NCBI GenBank assembly: GCA_964035545.1
Contig: OZ037766.1
Span: 5,743,722 to 5,807,721, forward strand
From: Bugula neritina
Taxonomy: Eukaryota > Bryozoa > Gymnolaemata > Cheilostomatida > Bugulidae
Reading direction: 5' to 3'
Length of the DNA stretch: 64,000 nt
Positions 15,728 through 28,406 of this stretch are shown piece by piece. The notes under the pieces were generated by a model, which saw only the letters and a program-made list of their open reading frames with translations, was not told the DNA's origin and did no database searches. Positions within the stretch are counted from its first letter, which is position 1. Each line of letters starts with the position of its first letter. The translations under genes and the position numbers were made by a program.

Positions 15728-17230
15728 TCACTCAAAGGGATTAGTATTTTCACTTTCAAAAGGATTTGAGCCCTCCTCCAAAAATGGGTTAGCTGGCGCA
15801 GAGTGACTGTCGGGCTCATCTTCAAAAGGATTGAACGATTCTTTAGCCTTGGGCTTCTCAAAAGGATTAGACGATTCTTTAGCCTTAGGCTTCTCAAAAG
15901 GATTAGACGATTCTTTAGCCTTAGGCTTCTCAAAAGTATTGGAACTCGCTTCTGCTTCAAAGGGATTAGAAGAAGTTCTACTAGATTGCTGACGACGATG
16001 GCTGGAAGATGGTGCATCTTCAAATGGGTTGAGTGGTTCTTTGGACTTACTCTTAGAGTCCTCAAAAGGCTTGGCTGCCGCTGCTAAATTCCCAGCATGC
16101 TTCCGGTTAGATTGGTCGGATGATTGTCTTTTGTGACCTTTAATAAAGGATAGCCCGGATTCTATGATTTTTCCAGCAGAAGATTGGCGGCTGTGGCCCG
16201 AGCGACCCTTCTTACCAGCAGATGTACCAAGTGACTGTGATGGTGAGGAGCTGAATTTCTGTGTAGCAGAAGCTGACTTTGTAACTTCTTCATGAGCCAC
16301 AGTTTTGGCAGGCGTGACTGATATAACCTGAAAGAGAAGCCATAACAGTCTGTATACCGAGAGATATACCAGGCACTACTATTAAAGTAGCAAACAGAAA
16401 CAACGAGAAACTCAAACAGTGTCATATAGTTGAAACATTTAAATAATTACAAAGTCAAAGAATGTTCTGGAATTTTTCCCGCCTCAATACTCACAGGAAG
16501 GGCTGTAGAACGTCCACTGCTTTTAAGAATATCTCGACTGACGACGTTTGGTCCAGAGTCTCTGCTGAGGACAAAAGAGTCAGAGTGAGGCTTGGAGATG
16601 GGAGCGGCAGCAGGTCGAGAAGAATCGGTAGGTCTCTGTTTACTACGAGTAGAAACTGAATCAGTGTCAGCCATCCCTGAGCCTCCCCGGTGAGCAGATT
16701 GTAGACTGCCTACAATGTTTATAAATGAAACCATTCTATGAAAAATAGTCATATTCTGAATTTTAATAAGGCTCTGACAAAATTATAAAGTACTGATTAG
16801 TAGCAAAGCGCTTGAAAATGTACCATACTAAAGTCTATATTTACCAAGTATTTTAAATATAAAACTATTCAAGAGCTTTACCCAAACACAAGTAAAAATA
16901 CCGGCCATCAATACACGAATAGGTATATTCGGCAGACGTACTGTGAGCAATTGTGCCGGGTTTACTAGAGCCAGTTGTAGCAGCAACTGAGTGACTGTAA
17001 CTACTCGCTCCAGTCGCTGGTCTTCCAGAAGGATTTGCCTCCTTGTGAATGGGGAATGAACTGTCAACAGTAGCAGAACCAAACCCTTCACTGCGGCCTA
17101 GGTCTCCCCCGCCACCGGAGAAAGGGTTGCGTCTGTTGCCAGCCTTAATGTTGGCAGACGAACTCTTATAGGGATAATCTATATCGGCTGCTGGTGTACT
17201 TGAGCCAGTTGAATCTGATACCAAACTCAC
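15728..17230 (-). other. Disordered NPF-motif tail of VPS11
   Basis: The last three exons encode 367 residues rich in Ser, Gly, Pro and Lys, with no predicted fold by eye. Nine NPF tripeptides are present: one in RRNPFSGG (near 17125) and eight in the last exon. Most are followed by an acidic residue (NPFE), and one more has become NTF. The protein ends NPFE followed by the stop. NPF is the classical ligand of EH domains (EHD1-4, Eps15, intersectin). Inference: this VPS11 can recruit EH-domain endocytic or recycling factors directly. The exons join the conserved VPS11 frame with matching phases, so a separate gene is unlikely. Confidence 0.8.
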
Positions 17231-20200
17231 CTGGCCAACAAACATTTCCAGAGCAGGTTAGTTGTGAAAAACAAATCTGTAGCTTCAAACTTGTAACTTT
17301 GGCATAGGCATAGTTGTAATAGTTTAGTTCTAGAAAAAGTTGAGTTGAGAGTGGAGCAGTTTAGTAAACATTATACAAACCTTAAGCGTGAGCTTTCGCA
17401 TCAGAAGTTAAGATAGATTTTTATATGCTGATTGAATACTTTACATTCTGTAGAAACCAAAACCTTAGTAAATCCACCAGCAAACCCTTACCTCATTGAA
17501 TATACCTTTACCAAAGTATTGAGCTATGACATTGAAACCATCCTTCTCCTGCTTCAAATCTTTAGCAAATGCAGCAGTCAAGTTTACATCTTTACTCCTT
17601 TCATGCTGCCTGATGACTTCCAGCATTTTCCTAAAACAACATTTTCTTTAAAACAAATATCTAACAAAAAATAAATAAATAAATCTAAAAAAATATCTGA
17701 AATAATGAATATAACAAAAAATTTATCTACCGTAAAAACCATTCCAACATTTGCATTGCCAGTATTGTTAAATGTTTGAAGGTCTACTTTTAGCTGAATG
17801 TGGACATAACTCACCTGTTATCTTCCAAACAGACTGGACATTCATTCTCATTCTCAGCATAACTATCAAAGCAACTGAAATAAGAGAAGAACTAAATAGA
17901 TGTATATAAACTTACAGTGTAATTATAATACAATACATGGAACTTACAGTTGATATGATAATATGGCATAAGCTACTTACGGCGTGTGATACGAATGCTG
18001 ACACAGGAAGTGCACGGAGGGCAACTCCAACTGATATTTACACACACAGCACTTAGATGTTTGGAAAACCTGGGGTCTATAAACAAAAGGTTGTGTAACA
18101 AAGATTCAATACTGAGGAAATATTTTGATTAACGATTGAAAAAAAATATGCTGAAAACCAGGTGATAAATAAAAATCACATGGGAGAAAAATCTCGATAC
18201 AAAGAGCACAATAATTCTAGAATTACTTGTTTTTCAGGTCGTGTATTTTCTGACGCAACTTCTGTGTTTCTTCAACATATTCTCTGATGAGTCTCTCCTC
18301 ATCCTCTATTTTCTCATTTTCCTTCAGAAGTCTGTCCATGATGAAAGACTAGAGAAAATAAATTAATGTGATGACATTAATACAAAATACAGAGTATAAT
18401 ACACACTCTGAGAATGTATAATACACACTCTGAGAAGGTATAATACACACTCTGAGAAATACTAAAATATATAAAATTATGAAATTTCACTATCATCAAT
18501 ATTGACCCGTTTCTACTGCACCTAGGGTGAAAACTCCTAGCAATGTCAACCCACCTTTACCACACCTAGGGTGCACACTTTGCTGTTAGCCAATGTCTGT
18601 ATTACAAGCAGCGGGGGAAGCAACTTCTGCTCGTCTATATTTGCCAGAACCTCTTTCATTTGTAGCTTCAAATCATCTTCTTTACCAGCGAAGTATGACA
18701 AGGCCATGACCCAAACATGAGGGTCATCTTGTCCCCACCGCTTACAGGAAGCTATGACCTCATCATAATCATTATGGTCCATGTGGTATCTCACCACCTG
18801 CTGATACCTGTCATAAAATCAGCTGCCTCAATACATGGGCTAATCAACTCATCATCACATCAATCAAATATACTGTACCAGTCTTTGCAACAGTCTAGTC
18901 TGAAGAGTAAAATACATTGATGTTTAAAATATTTACTACATCAATAAACAGCATTCAATTTAATGTGTTTGTTTGTTTATATAAAAATATTATAAACTAA
19001 AGTATAGCTCAAACTGGAGATACGCACAATCTGCCTTGCTCATATAGATGAAGGATTCCCTTATCAAATCTATAGAGTTGGCAGAGCACCAGAGCCTGGT
19101 CCTTGGCATACATGGTGGACTCCTTCAACAGCTTCATCACTTTCTCAGACTGTTCTACCCTTTCCTAGAAGTATTTATTATATATAATATATTCTATTAT
19201 TTAGTAGATATAATATATTCTATTATTTAGTAGATATAATATATTCTATTACTTAGTAGATATAATATATTCTATTACTTAGTAGATATAATATATTCTA
19301 TTATTTAGTAGATATAATGTATTCTATTATTTAGTAGATATAATATATTCTATTACTTACTAGATACAAGATATTATATTATTTACTAAATACAATAAAT
19401 TATATTACTTACTAGATATAATATACTTTATTATGTACTAAATATACAATAGTATACAACAATAAGAATAACCCAGCTCTGCAGTGAAATGCCACTATTA
19501 CCATCTTCTCAAAGCCTATTAAGATTTGAAAGTTACCTAAATGAGGCAGTTGAACACCTCCACTACAATTCAAAGCTTTTCAATACAAATATCTAGTACC
19601 CAGTAAATAAAGTCATGCGAGAGAATAACAAATTCATAATATTAAGTACCGTAGGCTGAGATTTAGGATCTAGCTTAGCCCAAGTCTGTAAGTAGAGTTC
19701 TAATAGTGTGTTGTATATAACAGCCGCATCAGGAGTTTGCTCTGAGGCTATCATTGCTTCGAGGAAACCAGTTAGCTGTTGTGAGTTATTAACAAATATG
19801 TGTATGAATTCATCTGGTCGAGCTCTGGCTGTTGTGCCTGTAATACACAACTTCTCATATCTGTACAAAACCCACTATACTCTACATCACACTCATATCT
19901 GTACACACTATACTCTACAATACACTCATATCTGTACACACTATACTCTACAATACACTCATATCTGTACACAACACACTATACTCTACAATATACTCAT
20001 ACCTATACACAACACACTCACTGTACTCTCCAAGACACAGTCTCTTGAGCAGTCTAGTGGTCTCCGATGGTAAAGCCTGTATCAATACTTTGCCATATTT
20101 CTTTAAACTACTCTCCGCCTAAAGATTTAAGAAAATTGAAACGTACAAAAACTCAGTTAAAAAAAATGTTATGTTTTTATCACAAACGTTGAGCTAGATG

Positions 20201-23200
20201 CTTCACCTAATCTTCTTCAGCTTACTGAATGCAAAATTACAAACAACTGAATTTTTAATCCAAACACAATAGTAATCTGAAGGTGTAGTTATTTTACTGC
20301 ATTTTTATTCTCTTGTTATTCAAATGAAAATCTTCTAAAACCTGATTAACTTTAATGATTGATTTGATTTTTTTTCTTGGGGATAAAAGCATGGAGTTAT
20401 AAGATTGATACGATTCAAAAGACTAAAATCATCTCATGTAACTTAGATAAAACAAAAGTCATTATATTTATAACTAATAAAATTGCACATCTTAAGCAGC
20501 TGTGTGAAATTTAATTTATAGCCACAGAGAAATATTTGTGTGCAATGACTTCATGTTAAACCAAGTTGAAATTATTTTGATTTGCAGTCACATGTATGAA
20601 GTCCTTACTAAGAAAATAATTTTCACTAAATTCAAATAGAGAATTCCAATTACATTAATCTAGTGCATTTAACATTACACAAACACTAAACACATTCACT
20701 CTCTCCGTGTGACAATTACAGTCAAGCAGTAAACTTTTAGTAAATTTAAGTCAATCAAAGATGATAGCAATAAATTTACCTCATGAAAAGGTAATTTCTG
20801 CACATATCTGAGAGCAGCTGGAAAGTCCTTGACATTTTCAAGTTGTATCTTCATGTACCACTCGTGTTGAGAGTGTCTCTCCGCCAGCTGCAGGGCGTGA
20901 CTATGATAATCAGCCTGTCTTAGAACTCTTATAGCTGTCTCCACATCAAAATACACCTCATTGTTTCGATCCTTTTTCTAGAACAGTGACATGAATCAAT
21001 ATGAAGGTAAAAAGCAAAAAACCTTAACCCTGTAATTTAACTCTAATATTATAGCTTTTGTGTGAATATAAATCCCATGACCAACACTGAATAAAGATTG
21101 CACACATTTATTGCAATTTTGCCAATCCTAACTTACATATTAGACAAAGGAGGCTAACAAATTAAAAAGACTTAGATTGTCTTCATATGGTGACTGTGTG
21201 ATGCATATTAGTAGTTGAACTGCGTACATGTATGAACTCATCTAGTTTATCTTGATCTTTCAGTTTGGTATAGCAGTTGAGTAGAAGAGTAGTGTGATCT
21301 TCCGTAGCGTGATGTTTATTGTGTAACTCTTCTAAATATGATGTGAGGTTATGGAGTCTTTGTGCATCTAAAAACTAAACACAGTACATGGGTTATATAT
21401 CTCAGCATGAATAAGTGTCAGAGAGGTGTCAGTAAACTATACACAGTACATGGGTTGTATATCTTAGCATGAATAAGTGTCAGAGAGGTGTCAGTTTGTA
21501 GAGCACATGTTTCTCAATTAAGAGGTTGTGGGTTTGAATCCCATTTCTGGTATAAAGTCTTCAGTACATTTTGCGCTCTACCTTACAGGGTCTGTTTAGA
21601 GTAGGAGAAGCAATACATAAAAACCATAATTAGTTAATTTCATCAGTATGCATGTAAAGGATTCATTTCTGTTTCTTTCATAAAAAGTAGACACATATCA
21701 GTGAGGTGCATGTAAAATATCACCATGATGACCTTTGGGTAAGGAAGAACATTCAGTTTAGAGACAACAGACCTTACATAACTTGGCTTAGTTAAGACAT
21801 CACTACTCCTCCGTGAGACAAAGTGATTAAATGTGTTTATATTTATATACTTCAAACAATTAAGCTTTCCATATGAAATATAAGCCTTGGTCGATGTTGG
21901 AAAATAACAAAGTCAGTGAATTTGATGTTGTACTCAGTGAACACAACTTCACTTATAGCAATAACTTATAAATACTAAGAGTTATCTACCACCAACATTG
22001 ACAACGTATACTCTTCCACCCGCAATTGTAGTTGAAAGAACTAAAGCAATTTTACCTTTCGAATTACATAAGAAGGCTCCAGTTTGCCGATAGTCATTTT
22101 GTACTGCTCAATTGCCTGGTCATGATCACCACGTCTAAAAACAACGGTAGTTGTAGAGGTTTAACGCAACACGTATAATATGCTGTGTATCATCACCATC
22201 ATTCCAAATTAACATGTGATATAATTAATGTATAATTATGTTTCAATCATACGAAAACATCAAAGTATTTGGGTTTAATCAGTTTTTTAAACTGCAACAA
22301 TAATCTAAATAAGGTTGAGCTGTTCATTTTTTGTTTTAAATTTTTTTGCCTTAACTTTATATTTCAGCTGTTATGAGAAGATATTATTTAAATTCGTTGT
22401 ATTGCAATTTAAAAAAAAGCAGGTTTTGAATGGTTGAAAGAGGCAAATAAATTTAAAAAATAAACATAGATGTGCCAGTATTAACAACTGCTATACATTA
22501 AGATCATCTATATGTATTAGTTGAGCAGTAACATAACAACCACTTACTCTGTGTATAGGTAGTCACCATATAGTCTGAAGATGTCCACTAGGCCATGTGT
22601 ATCATACTTCTGACTCTTAGCTATGCTATAAGCACATAACAGATCTAATATTGCTTACTATACAGTAGCTTTATTAAATAACTTCAACTCTGTCTATAAA
22701 CTCTACCATCTTGCTCGGAGTAACAGGTGAATTGAGCTACCTTCTAATCTCCAGGTCTCAAAAGTTAAAATTTCAATACTTAACAAAAGCAGATATAGAA
22801 AACTTAAAAAATTAATAAAGCTATTTACTATGTAATAGAGTGAGGATTGAAGAAAAATTACGCATAATTGTTATTGATGAACTGACAACACACTAACTTG
22901 ATAGCGGTGATGTACTGATTCTTTTTGAAGAGTATTTCGAGCTTTGTCTTAGTATCTTTCTCTAGAAGTATATACATTTTATTTTCCCCTCCAAGTATGT
23001 AGATGGCGTTCCATTCAAACAAGACATTGGACACTTTGGGAATAGCACCGGAATAAGCAATAAACTTGTTGCGTGAGTCATATATAGTCACTATGTCCAT
23101 ATCTCGATTTCTACAGACATATCAGTGATGTATTTACTAAAATTAAAGCAATATTTTTCAAAATAAAAAAATATTATGTTTTAGTGCTGCAACCAGTAGC

Positions 23201-26200
23201 AATACTAGAAGTGAACATTGAAGACCAATAGCTGAAAGGTCCAAAGCAAATCAATTAAAGGCAAACATTCATAAAATTTTGTTTCACGAAATTATTAAAA
23301 GAAGAAATAATCTTCTGCCCTTTTGCAACTCAGTAACAGATATCTTTATTCAATTCCACTGTATTTAAATTAATAAAAAATATAAGATTTAATACTTGAT
23401 ATTATGTCAGGAAATACAGGTGTAACACAATACATACATGCTACTTCTGCCAACAGTAACAATATAGCCTCTGTACCAATGAACTTGATACTTTTCTCCC
23501 TCGAGGGGTGCAGTACCGCCCCTGCCTTCAGGCTGCATATAGTAGACTCCCTGATAAGCAAGTATTAATATACAATAACGAGTGTATAGCAAGTTGACCT
23601 CTCAATTGAAGTGTCATTTAATTTATAAAAAGTGACCAGAAACAAGTAAAATAATAAAATTCAATTTCGAGGTAATATAAAATGTGAATTATAATTACAT
23701 GGGAATAAGATTGCAGAGTTACAACTGAAAAACTTACATCATTCCGTCCAATCAGAAACTGATTGGATAAAAGATCATCAGCTAGTGCAGAGCACTTTAG
23801 TGTACAGCCATAGTTTTCTTTTAGCACCTAAAATTACATGTAAACACAACACTAGAGCCAAGTATAAAGTATATATTTATACAACGTTATAGTGAAGCGT
23901 AGTACACAAAAAATAATTTTTAAATATTATTATAATTGTTGATACAAAGTTACCCTAATTGATAAATAATGTCCAATATTGTTGAAACTAACCATGTTTT
24001 AAAGAAATATAGACATAAAGATTTAAACAAACTATTCAGTCAACAGTTGATGTGTCTAGGAGAGACTTACAGTGTATGTATATGAAAAGCACTTACTTGT
24101 GGAAACTTATCCTTTACAGCAATTTCATAGGCAAACAGTGCGTTTCTAGTAGTGACAAAGAGAAGTTGTGACTTCAGCACTATTCTTATAGCTAGTCCAG
24201 TAATTTCACCACCTCTGTCATCTTCACTGTCTCTTACCACAAACAGTTTAGACTGCCTGCGAACAAACACTTGAATTAATACCAATATATCAAATAAATG
24301 AGCTTAAAATAATTTCTAATTTTCATTTATAAATCAACTTATACACAGTAACTTACAACTAAACACAATTATTTATTATTATCAACTTATTGAACACTTG
24401 AAAAAAAACTTTGAATTCAATTTACTTCCTCAACAGTACAACTTTCAAGCCCACATGACTAATTAATCAAAAATTATTATAAATTAGTGCGACCAGAATT
24501 ATGATTATAGAAGGTTAAAGTCCATGTAAAGGAAACATGTACTAATAATACTTAGACACGTGATAGTGCTATAAAATAAATGGAGAAAACATAGTCTAAT
24601 CACAAACCTTTCTTTGCTCACATCTCCCTTATAAAGTGTGACAACTCCTGACTTATATCCTACAGCCAACAGCTGCATATTTTCATGAACTGCAATACAG
24701 GATACCTAGAAACAAGAAGCTGCAGAATACATCTGAAGCAGTAAATGAATTCGAAATAGCATTGGATGTCATAAACACTTGTTGCTTTAGATACAGACAT
24801 AGACAATGTATTCCAGCCATATGTAGAACACTTACTTGAAAATCATTTTTTGAAACCAATAAATGCCTAAATCGTTGCATTTAAAACAAATGAGTATTTG
24901 CTTAGAGAATTTATTTCAAGTAAATTGAATACTGATTATGAAACATGCAGCAAGAGGCCATTATTCAGAAATTAGAGCAATTTAGGTATAGAATTTGCTA
25001 TAATGAAAGCACACATTTACAGGAACTGTATTTAAAAAAATATATAACTGCTTCATAATTAAATTTACCTCCGCATGTCCTCCGGTAGCTGAGAGTTTGA
25101 TGATTCTAGAACAATGTGGTCTCCCATTGCTGTCCACCTACAAACCAAAATATTCGAGGCTAGGTTATTATATGATTTACAAAACATAAACATCAGGGAT
25201 CTCCAATAAAGATGTAGTCAGAAACTGAAATAAAATTACTGACAGTAAAGCAAAAAGGTTCATTGTATATTACTAGGTGTAAGACCTCAACCTTTCTATA
25301 AGTACGAGATGAATAAAAAGAATGGTTAACTACAGCTAAAGATAAATGGGATAAAAGAAAACAAGAAATTCAATTGCATACTGAAAATATAGAAAGAGTC
25401 TGAGCTAAGTCCAAGCCACAGTAAGTCAAGTAACTTGGTAATTGACTTGCCTTTAAATTAAAAGATAATTAAATTAAAGATGTCTCAAAGACTTGTAAAA
25501 ACTTGATCAATATTTTTAAGGCAAGTCAAATAATTTATTCAAGTAAATCGACTCAAGTCATAAAATTTCAAGCATCAAAGTCAGCAAGTACAAAAGTCAG
25601 CATGACTTGGACCAAGCTCTGGTGAAGAGTACATACTCGGTCCATTTGCCACACTTTGAGTTGAGGATACTCTGTATCTTCATCGGTCTAGAAAAAATGT
25701 ACAAAATAAACGATTGATACAAATTACACGCAAACTAATGTAAAATATACACATAAGAAATCAAATTTAATTTCAAATGAAAGAAATAGAATGGAAAATA
25801 TAACTCATGTTTAACATATAACAGAGCAGCTACAGCCCTTATTACTGCTAACAAACCCCAACTGTCAGAAGAACGGTGTTTTGTCTCAACTGATGGATGT
25901 GGGATATTGAGATATTGTGGGCTCTAAATGCAGTCATATTTAGCAACTTGTCCAGTATAACAACTGTGCCATCTCTGTCTCCCACCAGAATCTGTCCTCT
26001 CCCAGCAGTGCTGCATGTTATATCAAGCTCCTGCAACACACCAGGATGTTATACCAGAACTGCATGTTATGCCTAGTTGTTACATCACACCAGAGCTGCA
26101 TACTATACCTAGTTCTTACATTGCACATGACACATTACACATGCTTCCTGGATTAAACTCACACAACAACTAGTTCCCACATGCTATCACTAATAGATAA

Positions 26201-27421
26201 CGAAGAGATTTGGAAACCAAACAATTCCTTAATAATATAAAAACTGCTTTTTGTAAACCAATTAAATGACCAAATAGAACTAATTGCATATTTTTGAATA
26301 TTCTAACAAGCACAAGAAGTTCCACGGTGCTTTCAACTGGACAACACTACATCAATACATACTTTGAACTTGTCAAAATTGTGTCCTTCTAGTTCTGGAT
26401 CCTTCAGGATTTCACGATCAAAAAAGCTGAATCGTGGTGAAGTGATTGACTGCAAAATGTGAAATACTGTTACAAAATGCCTGTAAACTTTTATTTCAAT
26501 GCATATATTTTGCAAAACAATAGCTCTATCAATATAAAGCAAGTTAATAACTATGGGGTAAGTCTAAACAACATGACAAGTAGCCTCCACAAAAGCTGCA
26601 CATTACAAAACTACTATAGCCAATTTTTTTTAAATATAAAAGCAACTTTTCAATCACCTGTACACCACCATTTTATTATATTTACCTGCTACTTATTTCA
26701 CTATTTAATATTCAAATAGGTCTAGATAAGCAATTTGTGAAGCATTTTCCCAAAAAACAAGCACTTAATTTATGTTAACATATTTAAAACAATTTAAACC
26801 ATTTTTAAAGACAAATGTGACTTACTATTTTTTATCCAGAATATTAAATGAGTTTTGTGAGTATTCAATATTATAATTATAGACCACAAAATAGTGCCCA
26901 GTTAATGATCTTTTAATGCTAATACTAATAGTAACAGTAAAAATTATAAATATAATTACTTTGCTACAGTAGTGATTCGCCTATATTCAGTTTTATAATA
27001 ATTATTATAACCATAATCATAAATTAAATATGCATAAAAATTTTAGTATAAATTAAATACTAACACTAATTTGATAATTATAATCATAAAAATTACAATT
27101 ATGAATTATATTTTATTTATAAGTATAACAAATAGTTGATATAGACATGGTGAAATACAATTCATAATATTAATAATAACAATAATAATATAAAATTAAA
27201 TATTGATAATCATAATAATAATAAATAATTGATTATTAATATTAAATTTATGATTTAATAAATAATTTGCATCATCACAATCATTATAATTGTTGAACTC
27301 AATTTTATTTACAATGAGAATGATATTCATAGTGATAGTTATAATGATAATTATAATGAATTTAAAACAAAATGAAAATCAAAATCATAATGAATGATAA
27401 TCAAAATCATAATCTCACCAT
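15728..27421 (-). CDS. VPS11: VPS11, core subunit of the HOPS/CORVET tethering complexes, with an NPF-rich C-terminal extension
   Basis: VPS11 scaffolds the endosome/lysosome tethers CORVET and HOPS. I assemble 25 coding exons; the main boundaries, in coding order, are 27421-27419 (ATG only), 26449-26363, 26030-25857, 25687-25637, 25137-25069, 24705-24608, 24256-24097, 23827-23738, 23550-23438, 23110-22898, 22625-22548, 22134-22056, 21374-21228, 20977-20780, 20118-20022, 19837-19650, 19164-19028, 18807-18555, 18348-18227, 18076-17981, 17874-17815, 17630-17492, 17230-16942, 16709-16495, 16327-15728. The total is 3756 nt, 1251 aa; human VPS11 has about 941. Order: N-terminal beta-propeller (FFDREILKD, GDRDGTVVILD), helical clathrin-type repeats (YFDVETAIRVLRQADYHSHA), a coiled coil, then a C-terminal RING near residues 795-845 (CCVCKYQ, HFLCQH, CPVC). 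After AQYFGKGIFNE (about residue 884) come 367 residues not found in human VPS11. Confidence 0.93.
15826..15946. repeat. 36 bp coding tandem repeat in the VPS11 tail
   Basis: About three copies of a 36 bp unit encode a 12-residue NPFEKPKAKESS-type repeat on the minus strand. The DNA copies are nearly identical, which points to recent expansion of NPF motif number. Confidence 0.85.
18394..18459. repeat. 22 bp tandem repeat, three copies
   Basis: GTATAATACACACTCTGAGA plus two bases, repeated three times in a VPS11 intron. Confidence 0.85.
19177..19450. repeat. 26 bp AT-rich minisatellite in a VPS11 intron
   Basis: About nine or ten copies of a 26 bp unit (core TAGATATAATATATTCTATT) that starts within about 15 bp of the exon boundary at 19164. 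Later copies are more diverged. Confidence 0.85.
19872..20012. repeat. 33 bp minisatellite in a VPS11 intron
   Basis: About four copies of a 33 bp unit (core CACTATACTCTACAATACAC) fill most of the short intron between the exons at 19837 and 20022. The array runs up to the donor site of the upstream exon. Confidence 0.8.
21372..21495. repeat. 62 bp tandem duplication at a VPS11 exon edge
   Basis: Two 62 bp copies (21372-21433 and 21434-21495) differ at only a few positions. The first copy contains the acceptor of the VPS11 exon ending at 21374, so the duplication provides a second acceptor-like copy. Confidence 0.85.
21488..21560 (+). mobile_element. tRNA-like SINE head
   Basis: A tRNA-like segment with an A-box-like GTTTGTAGAGC and a B-box GGTTTGAATCC (21531-21541) at about the spacing of a tRNA gene. 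It has no convincing acceptor stem, so a SINE head is more likely than a functional tRNA gene. The tail boundary is not clear. Confidence 0.45.
25400..25624. mobile_element. Possible MITE with imperfect terminal repeats in a VPS11 intron
   Basis: About 225 bp flanked by the direct repeat AAGAGT on both sides (25394-25399 and 25625-25630). The ends are imperfectly inverted: left CTGAGCTAAGTCCAAG, right complement CAGAGCTTGGTCCAAG. The interior contains many AAGTCA-like pieces. No coding capacity. Confidence 0.45.
26850..27420. other. AT-rich low-complexity part of VPS11 intron 1
   Basis: About 570 bp of imperfect AATAAT/ATTAT-type sequence between the ATG-only exon and the second exon. Nothing else was recognised in it. 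Confidence 0.6.
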
Positions 27422-27606
27422 TTCAAATATTTTTGCAACCGTTGTCTTCAAAGAATTTAACCAAATTTTGTTTCAAAGAGTCACTTGCAGTTTTTAGTGT
27501 TAGTATAAATACATATATCTTAGTTTAAAAAGGAGAGAGGTTGCAGAGTTTTTTAGCACACACTAACTTAATTTGTACACTAAACAACAGTTTCAGTTTG
27601 CTGCCC

Positions 27607-27616
27607 CTTCCGGAAG
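27607..27616. promoter_or_regulatory. Palindromic ETS-type motif
   Basis: CTTCCGGAAG, about 190 bp upstream of the VPS11 ATG. It is a perfect match to the GGAA-core palindrome of ETS factors. Function is inferred from position only. Confidence 0.4.
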
Positions 27617-28299
27617 TGGAAACTTAGCGAAAGTATAGTCTGAGAGGTATAAAGTTTGTGAATAATTTTGGTCAGGCGAAGTAAATGCAAAAGTAGAACA
27701 AACCTTAATGGCATAACAAACAAAGGTAATACAATACAAATATATTTTCAAGTGTTGGAGTTTTTTTTGTTAATTAATCAAAACAATATTTTAATTTTGA
27801 ATTTTATAACATTATTATTATTATACATTTTTGCACTGATATATAAATGGGATTTACGTAATGGTTTTTGCGCGAAGAATCGTACTCTGTCTGAAACATA
27901 CGCTAAATATTTGCACGACTCAAACAATTGCATTTGCCGTTTCCATTAACTCCAAAATGAAAACTAAGTTTAAAATAAATAGAAGAATTTTAATTTATAT
28001 TGATGAGTTATATAAAGTTTTGTAGATTGAAATTAATTTTCTGTGCAAATTTATTTATTGCAATAATTTTTTTTGTCTTGTGAAGTTTCATTTGCTTTCA
28101 TGTTCTGGTCTAAATTATTAAATTTAATGAAATGGTAAAGTTGAACTCAAAGTCAAAGTGAAAGTAAACTAAAAGTAAAAGTAAAACTCAAACTGTAAAC
28201 TCATAAACTGATAAACTTAACGTCAAAGTGGAAGTATTTATATACGAAGTTTAATACTAATGCTAATAGTGTGCTACTTGGAAATCTTTACTTTACATT

Positions 28300-28406
28300 T
28301 CACACTATTTTTAACCATTTGGAATAGATTAAACAACTCATGAACTTAAGTCTTAAAGTTAATAAGCTGTTTAATCTATTTCAAATCATGGTTAAAAATA
28401 GTGTGA
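28300..28406. repeat. Inverted repeat, about 36 bp arms
   Basis: The left arm TCACACTATTTTTAACCA... is matched by its complement on the right with a 3 bp gap and one mismatch. The arms flank about 30 bp and continue through AATAGATTAAACA. It looks like a foldback or MITE remnant in the CHD1L 5' region. Confidence 0.75.

Noticed and set aside
21488-21560. Possible tRNA gene
   Set aside because: A- and B-box-like sequences are present but no paired acceptor stem could be drawn. A SINE head is more likely.
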